Assembly (NCBI GenBank): GCA_964036045.1
Contig: OZ038382.1
Location: 142,302,961 to 142,366,960 of the forward strand
Direction: 5' to 3'
DNA from: Eutreptiella sp. 'Long Island Sound 2002'
Taxonomy: Eukaryota > Euglenozoa > Euglenophyceae > Eutreptiales > Eutreptiaceae
DNA: 64,000 bases
Made by a program: the position numbers and the translations under genes. The notes under the pieces were generated by a model that had not been told where the DNA came from, searched no databases, and saw nothing but the letters and a program-made list of their open reading frames with translations. Positions 10,491 through 21,589 of this stretch are shown piece by piece; positions within the stretch are counted from its first letter, which is position 1; each line of letters opens with the position of its first letter.

Positions 10491-12743
10491 TTTCCCACAA
10501 AAAAAAAGAAAAAAACTCCTTCACACAAGACCCTTGCAATACCCAGCACAATCCAAATCCAAATCCACACTGCGGGCTTCCGTTCAGCACACCGGTTGTC
10601 TCACGGTGGCGGGCATGTACAAGAATTGCACCAAAGAGGAGAGCCCTGAAATTGGCATATGAACACAAGAAAAGAAAGGTTGGGGGAAGATGGAAACGTA
10701 CACAATCACAGCCATAGACCCCTCATTCCCTGGACTCAAGACCTTCCCTTGACTCGCCAACATGATGCCCTGAACCCAGTCCAATAAGATGGCCAAATGC
10801 CATGTGTCAAAAGTCACTACATAAACCCCAAAAATGTGTTCACTCCCAAGCCTCTAAATCCTAGCCCAATAGGGGAGGTGGCGTGTCATGGCCTAGGTTG
10901 GCACTCAGGACCATACCCTACCCTGACATAACCTTGGTTTGGCTTGGAGTTGATTGGGCTTGGAGAGGTGCCCCATGAAGATGACCTCACAACCTGGCAA
11001 AATCAGGCAAATCACACCATTATGCCCAAAAAATCAATTATATACTCAAAAATGCATACGGCGAATGTTCAAATGCTCCATGCATGTGTCAAACCGGAGA
11101 GAAATATACAAGGGTGATATAGACCAAAGGTCCATGCCCAAGAATATCCCATCATTGGCTCCAAAACCCCTCCGGTTATGTACATGACATACTTCAGAAC
11201 TCCACTCATGAATTTGAGACCTAATTTTGTGAGGCCTTGTGTGCCAAGCCAGAGTGATGACGTGATCTGGCATATATTGAGGTACAACACCGAAGCATAT
11301 GCCAACATATAAGCAACATACCATAGTTCACAGATCTCTAGGCACTTTTATGTTAGCCGCCCAGTTGAGCACATAAAATACAAAAATGAGCATAAAATGA
11401 GGTCAAAAACATGCAAATAATGCCAAATTCAAGATAGTTACAATAGTATATAACTTCGCTCACCCATGGTATCCACATAAGATTCAAAACACAATTGCTC
11501 AGGACCATTTGCAAACAATCCCCCCACTTGGATCCCCACATGTACGCATAGGGACACCTTCGAACCTCCTGCCAACACGCACCATGAAAATGGGGAAATT
11601 GATAGTGGCGCTTGCGGGTCGCTCCGTAAGCCCTCCCACATGCACTATATGAGCGGTAGACTTAGTCTAGCGCTATGGAGTTCACCATTGGGACATGGGC
11701 GAAGCCCTTGCCACGTATGACTCCATATATCTTCCTACAAACGGAGATATATAACATGGGCAAGGACATGGACATGAGCATATCAAAGCACACACCATGC
11801 ATATAGTCATATCCTCAAAACGTGGCTCCCACCATGATCTGCTATGCCCCTCCATGGACATAACTTCACGTTAAAAATACGTAGGAACCCAAGAAAAGTT
11901 ACTATGCAACACCAACACTCATGCGTTACACTCGAAAGTCGCATTCAAATATTCGGTTGCACGGTCCAAGAGTTATATATCACTTTCTACCCTCTTGACC
12001 ATTATCCCTTGCTACACCAGGCATGTGTACACATCAAAGGCGTTTGACGCTTCCCAAATTAAGTTGAGATCAAGACGGTTCCAACCCAATTCTCGCAATT
12101 GATATTCCCCGCCGTGAGCCGGAGATATGATCCTTCAAAGTGGCCTCACGAATCACTTTTGTTTCGACTATATCTCCAAGCAAAATGAAGGGCACAACAA
12201 AAGGAAGGTTGATTCGTGATCGGGGAAAAATGTATGACCACTCGAGATTCATCATATCAAGTGCGGCGATGTCGAAGTCGAAAGTCCGGTTCTGAAAGTC
12301 TGAAAAATCGGATCAATTTTGCGAGTGTATAATATGAAAATTGCGGAAGCAACAAACCGGGTACTGATGAAATCTGACCCTTCATCGGGGTTTCCGCCAA
12401 AATATCTGTAAATAACAGTTAACCAATCGGTTACCGCAAAATCACGAGCCAACTGACAGTCGCCGATACATTGACAATCAGAACGGAAGGCTGAAAAATT
12501 ACGGAAACTTTATGATAAAAAAACCCTGTTGATTCCTGATATTCTGATATATAAATCTCAGCTGGCGGTGCCTCGGTACTGAATATGGCCGCTCATAGCC
12601 GGAATGGCCAAACCTATCACACTATCACATCGGGTTAGGCCAGGTGGATGGGAGAGTATGATATCAGCCAATGGCGGCTTGCCGGCACATAGATACACAC
12701 CCCAAGTGACCCAAAGATGGCCACGGGGGTCCGAACCGGCTTC
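10399..12743 (-). repeat. 5' LTR of element 1 (truncated at its 5' end)
   Basis: It is homologous to the solo LTR 23434-26120 with small gaps, including a divergent patch near 11560-11655. The full LTR should be about 2.7 kb; here 2345 bp remain and the first ~300 bp are missing where LINE sequence begins at 12744. The LTR ends CTTTA directly before the primer-binding site. The last 91 nt encode the Gag N-terminus. No other coding potential was seen. Confidence 0.8.
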
Positions 12744-13172
12744 AGTGCATGTGCACCGGGGTCTCCTCCGGGCCTCCGCATAGGAGGCACGGTTGTGGGA
12801 CAACGGCGACGCGGAGAGCCGCTCCTTACAGAAGCGGAGCCTGCGCTGCACCGGCGTGTGGCCGTCTCGGGCCCGCAGCGCCCGGCGGTTGGTGGCCGTC
12901 GCGGTGAGGTCCCGGTCGTGGACATAGGCTGTGGCGTGGGCCGCGCCCAAAGGTGTGTGTCCCCGGTGCGTCGGCGCATGTTCTGTCTGCGCCCGCTGCG
13001 CGACCTCGCCGAGCGCCCGCATCATGGGGGGCCGTAGATCGAGGTGGCCGTCACGGCCGGCGACAATGAGTTGGGCGTGGCCAGGGTCCGGGGGCGTGTT
13101 CTGCAGGACGGTGTCCTGGGACGCCGCCCAGTCCGCCTTGTGCAGTAGGGCGTCACTGTGGTGCGAGGTGGC
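12744..13172 (-). pseudogene. LINE RNase H end and C-terminal region (after TGA)
   Basis: In the same frame as the RT ORF, after the TGA at 13175-13173, the translation resumes with SHHSDALLHKADWAAS. This fits the last RNase H motif (Asn/Asp followed by ADxxA), so the stop cuts the RNase H domain just before its final catalytic Asp. The frame then runs R/H/A-rich to 12744 and straight into LTR sequence, where it loses meaning. Confidence 0.7.
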
Positions 13173-15773
13173 TCAGACGTACCAGAACGGGTGCCCGGCG
13201 TGTTGCCCTCGCGCGCACAGGCCGCCCTGGAGCCACCGCAGGGGCATCTGGTTGACCACCTTCGCTGCGCCCGCGGGGACCCCCGTGGTCCGCTCGCGAT
13301 CTGCGTGCCGCAGGAGGTGGAGAATGACTTCGGCGTCCACCGTGTGGACCCATGGTCGGTGGGCACCGTATTGTAGGGGGAGGGAGGCGGCCACCCCCTC
13401 CCCATCAGGCACCGTGCTCGAGATGGCCACCGCCCACGTGCGGGTCAGGTCGGCGGCGAGAGCAACGCTGGTGGCGTGTTTGCAGGGTCCGCCCCCGGAC
13501 GCGTCGGAAGAGGTGTGGCCCCAGGCCTCCGGGATCCAGTAGTACCCGGTGGGGCTGAACCACCCCGCATTGAGGTCGGCGGAGTGCCACCGGACGTCGG
13601 GGTGGCTGGGGGTCAGTTGGTCCACGCTCAGCGCCCTGGTGTCGCCCGGGCTGATCGCCGGGTGGTCGTGCAGGCGGATCTCTCCTCCAGCGATTGTGCT
13701 TGCCCAGGACCAAAGTGCCGTCACATGCTCCTTGAGCCACGCCGGGCCTCCGCGCTGGTGCACCACCAGGTGTCCCATGTCCTCCGGCTGGTCCTCCAGC
13801 GCGTGCACTGTCATGTGTGGGTCGTGTGCCACCCCCTTAGCTACCAGCAGGGCGGTGCCACGGGGGAGTCCACGGGGTTTGGGCTGGCCTGCCCCCACCT
13901 GCACTATTACCCACTCGGCCCGGAGCTGCGCTTGCCCCGCCGCTTGGGTGCATTGGTCGTCCGTGGTCACCAACCACAACGGCGTCGGCGCGTGGGGCCG
14001 GGGGCGCAGGGGCTCGGGCCCTGCCACATCCGCGTTAGGCTCTTGGTGCTCGCTTTCCGCGAGTACGTCGTGGAGGATGTACATGAGGGCTGCCGGCGGC
14101 TGGTACGCCGCCCCCCGTGTGGGGGGGGATAGGCCGCCCCGGCGGCGGTAGCCCCCGACGTGGAGGTGCAGGCCGTCCGGGGTCACCTGTGGGCCGGTGT
14201 GGGCGTCCTGCTTAGCCCTCGTGGGGTGGACGAGTCTCAGGCGGGGGTCCCGCGTGCCGGTGGTGTGGAGGAGGTGGACCAAGGCGTCGCGCCACCCGGG
14301 GTGGTTGGTCAGCTCCTGCTCGCGGCGGCAATAGTGGAGGTGTTCATCGGCGCATAAGTTGAGGCATTCCCGCACCGCCGTTGGCCACGGGTCGTCGTTG
14401 TCGGGGAAGGAGTGGCGTGGCCCGTGGTGCCCATGCCACGGCGTTGTGTGCGGCACCGTCAGGCGGCACGTGTCGCGGTGTCGCAGCTTGGCGGTGCGCA
14501 GCGTGACGATGTTGCCAGGCGGAGACTGTAGTTGGACATGGGCTGCCCTGGGGCACGCGATGGGGTTGTACAGCCCCACTCCCAGGGCGGCCAGGGCCCG
14601 GGGTATGCGGTGCACCCAGTCACACCCCGCTAGAGTTGCGAACTCCGGGACGGCGTACTGCACCTCGGGACATATTCCGTGCGCGCCGGCTATTTCCCAG
14701 AACATCTTGGTGACCTCGGCGCGCACTGAGGTTGAGCGGTGGTGGACTAGTGTACCCACGAGGGCCACCCCTGCCTGCTGGCACCGCTTTGGCACGCGTG
14801 TGAACCCCAGGGTCCGGTCATCCTGCAGGCTGTCCTGCGAGGCGTCGAAGGCATACCGCGCCCCGTCCTTCGCGACCTGGACCGTGATGTGGTCCAGGTG
14901 GCGTGCAGTGTCGGAGTCGTCGGCGATGAAAGGGGCGACGTACTGCGTCACCCCCCCGAGGATCGCCAGGATGATGTCCTGCACCACTTTCGGTGGCGCG
15001 AGGGTGTTGAGGCACCAGTGGTGCACCGCCGCCAGGCGTAGCCGGTGCTTGCGCTGCAGGGGGAACTCCCCATCCGGCTGCAGCTGGAGTCCCAGGTAGG
15101 GGACGGAGTCCGCCGCTGGTACCCAGTGCCACGGGTCTTCCAGGTGGGGACAGAGGCGCAGCTGCAGGCCCGGGACCCCCTCCGTGGTGGCCATGGCGCA
15201 CTTGCGGGGGTTGAGCTCCATGCCCATCATCCCCAGGGACGCGACCACCGCCTCCACGCCCTCGACGAAGTGCTGCAGCGTGTGTGCCACCACCAGCAGG
15301 TCGTCGATGTAGGCCTGGATGAGGCCGTGCTCGTCCCCTCCGGGCGGGCGCAGGCGGTGCTCCTGCGCCCTGAGCAGGGGCTCCAGGAGGAGCACGTACA
15401 GCAGGGGGCTCTCGGGGTTGCCCTGCCGGACGCCGCGCAGCATTTGGACGGGCTGCGTTAGCCCGTGTGCGGTGATGATGCGCGGCCTGGCGCACGTGTG
15501 GAGGAAGAGCAGGAGGTCGATGACGTCAAGCGGCACGGAGAGGTGGCGCAAGATGAGGTGGAGGGCGCCGTGCGGGGCGGTGTCGAATGCCTTGCGGGCG
15601 TCGAAGGAGAAAACGTAGTTGGGCCTTCCCCGCTCGAGCTGCCGCTGCGCCATGAACAGTTGGGGGCCTGTGTTGGAGCCAGGGAGGGCCCGTTGCTGCC
15701 AGTCCCTGACCACTCCGTGCCGTGTGAGCACTTCCGTGATGCGCTGGGTGAGGGGGCCCGTGAGCAGCTTCAT
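13173..15773 (-). pseudogene. LINE reverse transcriptase and RNase H
   Basis: This is an 866-codon open stretch. RT motifs in order: FSFDARKAFDTAPHG with the first catalytic Asp, RGVRQGNPESPLLYVLLLEP, and AYIDDLLVVA with the YIDD active site, followed by thumb motifs (LNPRKC, PYLGLQL). C-terminally, WGHTSSDASGGG starts an RNase H-like domain and VDAEVILHLL follows; the last motif lies beyond the TGA at 13175. Upstream, in the same frame after a TAG at 15833, is DYRPIAL, the conserved entry to the RT domain, so the first codon here is not a real start. The enzyme would perform target-primed reverse transcription, but the three nonsense codons make this copy inactive. Confidence 0.88.
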
Positions 15774-16418
15774 GTCCAGCTGGCCCAGGGCTATGGGCCT
15801 GTAGTCATCCAGTCTGGCAGAGCCCGGTACCTACGGGCTGAGCCAGATGTGCGCGTCCCTCCAGTGCATCGGCGGCGGGGCGCCGCGGAGGATGGCCCGG
15901 TAGGAGTGGACCAGGAGCCACTGGACGGGTGCCGGGAGGGCCTGGATGAAACAGGCCTCCACCTGGTTGGGACCTGGGGCCTTGCCATCGGCCTTGTCCA
16001 GGGCGGACTTCAGGTGCTGCATGGAGTACTACTGTACCTGTGTCCAGGCCCCTTCAGGGACCCGGGGGACATGGCGGCCGAGGACTGCCTGGAAGCCTGG
16101 GAGGTCCACCGGGCGTTTGTCATACAGTTCTCGCCAGAAGGCGCGAACCGCGAACATCACGTCGTTGGCCTCCGTGAGGAGCGTTTGGGTGTTGGGGACC
16201 CGCCTGTTCCAGAGGCCTGACGGGCCCGGGGACTCTACCTCTATGGCTCCCCGCACGGCTTTACATCGCTGGGCGATGTCGGGGGCGTGGCGGCGCCAGA
16301 AGTCCTTGATGGCGCGCTTGCGGTCTGCCGCCAGGAGTGCGCGGAGTTGGCGAATGTCCTCCTCGAGGGCGGCTGCTTGCCTCTCCAGCTCCTCCTGCAG
16401 CTGGCCCTGTGTGGTCAA
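15774..16418 (-). pseudogene. LINE RT N-terminal region, interrupted by two TAG codons
   Basis: In frame with the RT downstream. 16418-16032 encodes a helical, charged linker (EELERQAAALEEDIRQL, IKDFWRRHAPD) and ends at TAG 16031-16029. 16028-15834 includes KADGKAPGPNQVEACFIQ, the typical DGKAPGPD-type motif at the start of a LINE RT, and ends at TAG 15833-15831. The next codons lead into DYRPIAL. All pieces stay in register, so the breaks are point nonsense changes and not indels. Confidence 0.75.
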
Positions 16419-17048
16419 GGAAACCCGGGCGACGCACCCCGCAGCTCCTCTGCGAGCCGGAGCGCCGCCTCGGACCGGATGCCATGCCGTGCCGCGTCCG
16501 CCTGGTACGCCGCCGGCGCGCGCCCTGCCAGGGTGTCATAGCGGAGGACCGCCGCCTGTAGCCGCTTTCCCATCTCTGGGGGGTCCCCCTCCGCCGGGTC
16601 TGTCCCCGCCGGGGACGGCTGCCAGCGTCCCACCACACGTGCCAGGGCGTCATGCGTCGCGTGGAGGTGTTCAAACACCTTGTCCACCGCGGCCGCGGGC
16701 ATGGACCCGTAGGCGTGCTGCTCTGCGGGACCCAGCCAGGGCGCCAGGGAGGGTTCATCCTGCGCGGCGGTGACCGCCGCCCACAGGCAGTGTTGGACGG
16801 GCGCGGCCTCGGCGTCGTACCGGAGGAGGCGGCCCTCCGTGTGGCTGTAGGGGGCGGGCACCGCCGCGCGCCCCGCTGCGATGAGGAGGCCCGGCAGGGC
16901 CAGGCGGACCGGGAGGTGGTCCGAGCCGACCACCTGGGGGTGTGCCATGCCACGAGCCCAGATGCTTTCCCGCAGGGACCACGGCAGGAGGGGCTCATTG
17001 ACCAGGAAGGTGTCCACCCTTTGCCAGGACGGGTGGAGCGTGGGGGTC
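16415..17048 (-). pseudogene. C-terminal part of an APE-type LINE endonuclease
   Basis: Visible motifs are SWQRVDTFLVN, matching the R-I/V-D-Y/F-I-L-V strand of apurinic endonuclease-like domains, and VVGSDHLPVRLAL, containing the catalytic SDH. The N-terminal catalytic residues are absent because the copy is 5'-truncated near 17055, a usual result of incomplete reverse transcription. This frame is one base off the downstream RT frame. Confidence 0.7.
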
Positions 17049-17055
17049 GTGAGCG

Positions 17056-20000
17056 CTCATCATTGACTGTAAGGCAATCAAGAGGGGTAAAGGTGGCATA
17101 GCATGATGACACACCAGATTGTCGGCGGTTGGCCTTGGTAATAATGGTAACAACTTGCAGCCAATTGCACAGAGTCAAACTCGATGAAACCGAGGTCTCA
17201 GATCGGAACTTTGAGCACATTGACGACGCTGGTACACATGGACGTGTGCGTGCGCGTGCGAATAGGTTGCCAATTGCGACGTCTATGGTCATCAAGTGCG
17301 CACAACCGTTATGGGGGCAATTGGCAAGACCCACAATCCACCAATCTCAACTTGTGGGGGCGGTGGAAGCCACGCAATGCATGCACTAAGTGAATTGGTT
17401 CGGCAAAACAAATTTTAATTCTGCAATTAGCTGCGTCATCAAATAGCGCGACGAACCAACATGCTATGACCGTGAGAAGCACAATCAAGGAGGTTGTTTG
17501 CATCAGAATTATGGATCATCGCGTATATTGCGGTCATCCCACAAAAAGCCCGCTTGTAAGCATCCCAAAGGTGCATCGCTGTCAATCATGTAAGGGAAGC
17601 CTGAAAGCAAGTTTACGAAGTTGCGGAGTATTTCAACTACTTTAAGATGACAAAAGATCACGGACGTACACAACCCGCACACGACCACATGTGGCGGGAT
17701 GAATTGATTTCGGCCCAAAGAAATGGACGCAAATGATGGGGTCTTGGCTAGTCTCCGGCACCATGGGAGGAACCTCGGGCGCTACAACAAAGAAGGCTCG
17801 TCGCTTGAAAACTGAATGGGGCGCAAGAAGGGGGCATTTTGAGCCCGAAACCTCTCATATGTTGTCGATGTATCCCCATGTTAGTACAGGCACGAGTTCC
17901 CCACCGCGATCAAATCACTAGGAGGAAGAGTCATACTTCCCAAAGGGTTGCGCAAAAAGTTGCAAATCTAATTCGGTGCAAACTTGAGGCAATTGGCGCA
18001 CAAAGAGCATGTTGGTGGCATTATCGATTGTAACGGGCTCCGCCCCGTTGGTTGTCGTTGGTTGGGCTTGGGCTTGGGCCATCTAACATTTAAAGAACAA
18101 GGGACTGCAACACTCGCAAAAAAGTGCCTCTTCACTTCTTCAACGGGGCAACTATTTGAGCGAAATTTGCACCCCCCTTCCCAATTCCAAATCCCAAACT
18201 GGAAGCACTCACTCGTTAGTTAAGCACGACTCTACTCATGCCAAGAGGCTACACAAAAAATGAAGCGCGACTGGTGTTCTCAAACATTCCAATCCATGTG
18301 TTTAGTTGACGCCTTGGGATCATGTCACATGCACAGTACCTTCATGTTTGCTCCGTGATGCTAGAGGCTGGAAGCTAGACGAGAGAAAGGCGAATGAAAA
18401 ATGCAAAGACTTGAAGGGAGAAGTGCAACAAAAACAAGACGCATATGTTCCTTCTATGAAAAATGTATTTTAGACAAGAAAAAGGGCGTGAAGAAAAATG
18501 GAAATGGATGGTTTTGATGTAGCAGGCATGTAACAAAGGCATGTCCTTTACTCTTTAAAACACGTTGCAATAGCATTCATACAAGGTGACATACATACTG
18601 TCCATTTGCGGAATCTCTGTCTTTCTCTCCAATCCGATCTTATTCCAGAAAGATTATAGAAACACGCTGTTGGAAGAGGAACAAAGGCATGTTCCTTAAT
18701 CCTTTTGACGTACATACTCTCCATTTCATTGAGTTTCTGTCTTTTTCTGCAATCTAAGTGTCGGAGGTCATGGTTCAAGCATTACCTGAAATATTGCAAG
18801 CAGCTACTATGAGAGGTAAAAGAAATCAAAAAGGTGCTGCAGATCCCACAAAATCAAGCATTTCACTGATTTTGATTGCAGCAGCGAGCAGTTTCACAGT
18901 GGCTGCCGGTACTTGCGGCGCCAGATGCTCGGTGCGCGGCTCGTATCTGACCGATCTGCTCAGCCGATCTGACTGATCTGCTTAAGAGGTCATATCTGCT
19001 TAACCATCCCCCCATTGTGCCCCCTCCCCTGTTGCTGAAGGCGCGCGCGTGTAGGGTAATTTGCCGAGCTCGGAGCATTTATTGCCTGTTGGTCAAAGTC
19101 GCGTCAATTTTGCAAAAGTTATTTTTAATCTGCAAGATATTTCTGCTTAGATCTACAGTTTGAGAGACAGACTACCAATTGATGCAAAAAAACTCCATAT
19201 TTGGTGGTATAAATCGCGAGATATACCGCCGGGAACAGAGCAGTCTCAGTCAATGCGCTAAAATGCGGCCTTTGCTAAATGGCGAGCATATTCGCAGTTT
19301 ACAGTGGCGGCTCGTTTGAGCGCTTCATAGTACTAATTCATGTAAATTGTGGTTCTGTGGGTAGCTACAAACCTAAGCTAGCTAGGAGGGACGGATCTTG
19401 TTGGCTTTTTCCAGGTTGGGCTCTTTTTCTGCCTTCGGACTTGCTCCTACCGCGTGCCTTTCCTTGCGGTTTTGTTCCTTTTCCTAACAGTGTCCATTGA
19501 AAACAGCTACCCTGGTCTTGATGAAGGACGGTTTTATTTGTCATTCAAGCGGACACATTCTACAAGCTTCCGGTTGGCTCAAAAAGATCCTTTTGCGGCT
19601 GCTCTGCTAGATGAGGGGAGAGTAGTGTGGGTTGGAGCAGGGAGCAATGAAGCAGTTTGGAGGAACTGTCGTTTCTGTTGGTGAGGTTGAAAAGTCGGAT
19701 AATGAAGACGAAAGCTACAAACAAAACAACGCAAATCTAGACACGGTTCTAGATTTTGTTCCTTAGTCACAACCACATTCAGATGAGGAAATGAGTCATC
19801 ATGACCCTTCGCGTCTCAAAACTCCAGAAGATGCATCCGTAAATTGTAGTGGTCGACCGGTGCGGGATCTGACGAAGGTGTGGCTGGATCGGTCTCTGGT
19901 CCGCCACGTCCCCGGTTGCTTGGCGGGCCTTAGGCACGTTGTTGCCTTTTGCTAGGTCTTCCCTGGGGTTTGCTCGTTGCGTTGAAAAAGGATAACTCTG

Positions 20001-21589
20001 TCATGATAATCCCGCACACCCTTGGACAGTCACTTGAGCAAGCTGCAACAAGTTGATGCGGATCACTCGGGTGTGTGGGAGGTACTCAGTGGGGGATGTA
20101 CAAGGCGATGATGAAGAAGGAAGCGGATGCAATCAACATAAGAAAAGCAACAAATGTAGCGGACCCTATGTGACAAAAGAATCGCAGCTCACCAGGCACA
20201 CATGGCAGGAGAGGTCAGGATTGGGATATTCCCCCTCTAACCCTCAAGCCGGTTAAAAGGGTAGTGACACCCAAATCTGAGTGCAGAAATGGCATAAATA
20301 GGCAAAATGTGGGCTATTTCCATGGATCGCTCGGGCAGCCAAGGCGGAGCTTATGGCTCACCGGGTAGGAGGCAAGACTTGAGACTTATGTCTAAGTGTA
20401 AAATTTGGAATTTGGTCGGGCTCCTTGTGGGCGAGGAGATATGGAGCCGCCAATAGACCACATGGGAGGTTGAAACTGGGGTCCCAAAAGGGGTGATTTG
20501 GCTTACCCAAAAACGAGCCAAAAATGAAAGTATCCCCAAGGGTAATGCTCCATGATGGCTTGGAGACGGGACTCAACCCTCGGTGCGGGACCCAAGGGGA
20601 GTCCAATGTGGGTCCACACGTACTTGATTACTGGAGATTCCCATGAGCCATAGCATGGTGGTGGCCCAAGTTGAGTCCACAAACGCCAAAATGGCAAAAC
20701 TGCCCACACTCACCTTGGACTAGGTCCTTGTGACTCGGCGTTTCGGATCTGGCACGTGGCATGTGAGCCATGGGGACCAATATGCAGAAGAAACATACCA
20801 TATTCGGTTTATTGGTCCATGCGTCCGGCGTGCACGGAGGGCCAAAGAATGGGAAAATTGGGGGAAAACCATGAAAATTTGGATTGAAATCCCCAAAAAT
20901 ATAGTTCAATATCTGCGGTATGGATTGCACAATTTGTTTTGACACCAATGACCTTCGACCCCACGCTTGAACTCTACTTCGGGTGCTTCGGAAGGTTACA
21001 TGCGCTGCTCTCCAAGCGGGCACGTGGGAAAGAACAAACCGCGTCGCTGCGGGCGTGCTCTCCATGGGCCCTTGGGCGAAGGTGAGGCTTTCGAGTGTTG
21101 ATGCAGGTTAGGAACAAAGGATCTACTTAATACGGGGTCCACCGGCATGTTTGTCTTGGAGTGGTACACCCGCCAAATGGGCACATGAAATGACCCCAGA
21201 TATGCCGTACAACCGTAAACGAGCCTTATATACCCAACCTGGTGGCCTAGGACCAACGCTTGCCTATATTCTTAAATAACTTTGGTGCTTAAAGTCGCAT
21301 GCAAGTGCTTAAGTTAGAATTCAACCTCATTCTGTAAGGCCGACCTTTGGTGTGCACGCAAAATATATATTGTCAAGTGAATCACAATGACCTTATATGC
21401 GCACCTCTAGCAAGTCAAGTGATATGCTCGAGATGTTAGGGCGTGCAAAGAGGGAAGTTATACCAACTCAACATATTTTCCATGCACTTGGTCACCAAGT
21501 ACATGGGATTGCCCAATTTTCTGAAAATACCAAAAATGGATAACTCTTTGGGCATATTGAGTTGGGATCCAATGGCCTCCGAAAAGGTT
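17056..21589. other. No recognisable gene; AT-richer intergenic sequence
   Basis: Only short, unconvincing ORFs occur, the longest about 80 codons. I saw an imperfect direct repeat of about 95 bp (18533-18628 and 18682-18765, both starting AAAGGCATGT and sharing GACATACATACT/GACGTACATACT, then CTGTCTTTTTCTGCAATC-type sequence). I also saw a loose cluster of CAATTG-type sites (GCCAATTGC near 17158 and 17269, GCAATTGGC near 17318 and 17988). Neither can be assigned to a family. Confidence 0.5.

Larger units (their letters stand above)
863..12743 (-). mobile_element. Ty3/gypsy chromovirus (element 1), truncated at both ends
   Basis: Reading from high to low coordinate: 5' LTR remnant (12743-10399), primer-binding site (10398-10387), Gag, protease with a degenerate Dam-like domain, RT-RNase H, integrase with chromodomain, polypurine tract (2301-2287), and 3' LTR remnant (2285-863). 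The order RT-RNase H-integrase and the C-terminal chromodomain place it among Ty3/gypsy chromoviruses. The 5' LTR lacks its first ~300 bp where it meets the LINE at 12744, and the 3' LTR stops at 863. Two frameshifts (about 8010 and 6000) and a nonsense codon between RNase H and integrase (3896-3894) show it is inactive. Confidence 0.9.
12744..17055 (-). mobile_element. 5'-truncated LINE with endonuclease, RT and RNase H
   Basis: This GC-rich block stands out from both neighbours. Reading from 17055 down: tail of an APE-type endonuclease, RT, RNase H, then a C-terminal region cut off by LTR sequence at 12744. No poly-A or tandem 3' tail is present, so its 3' end was lost at the junction with element 1. 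From 16418 to 12744 everything lies in one reading frame, broken by TAG (16031-16029), TAG (15833-15831) and TGA (13175-13173). One frameshift near 16420 separates the endonuclease. It is a dead copy. Confidence 0.85.

Noticed and set aside
13025-17100. Long plus-strand ORFs opposite the LINE and element 1 (for example 13476-14132, 15465-16220, 7126-8247)
   Set aside because: They are antisense shadows of GC-rich coding sequence, with no recognisable domain and biased composition.
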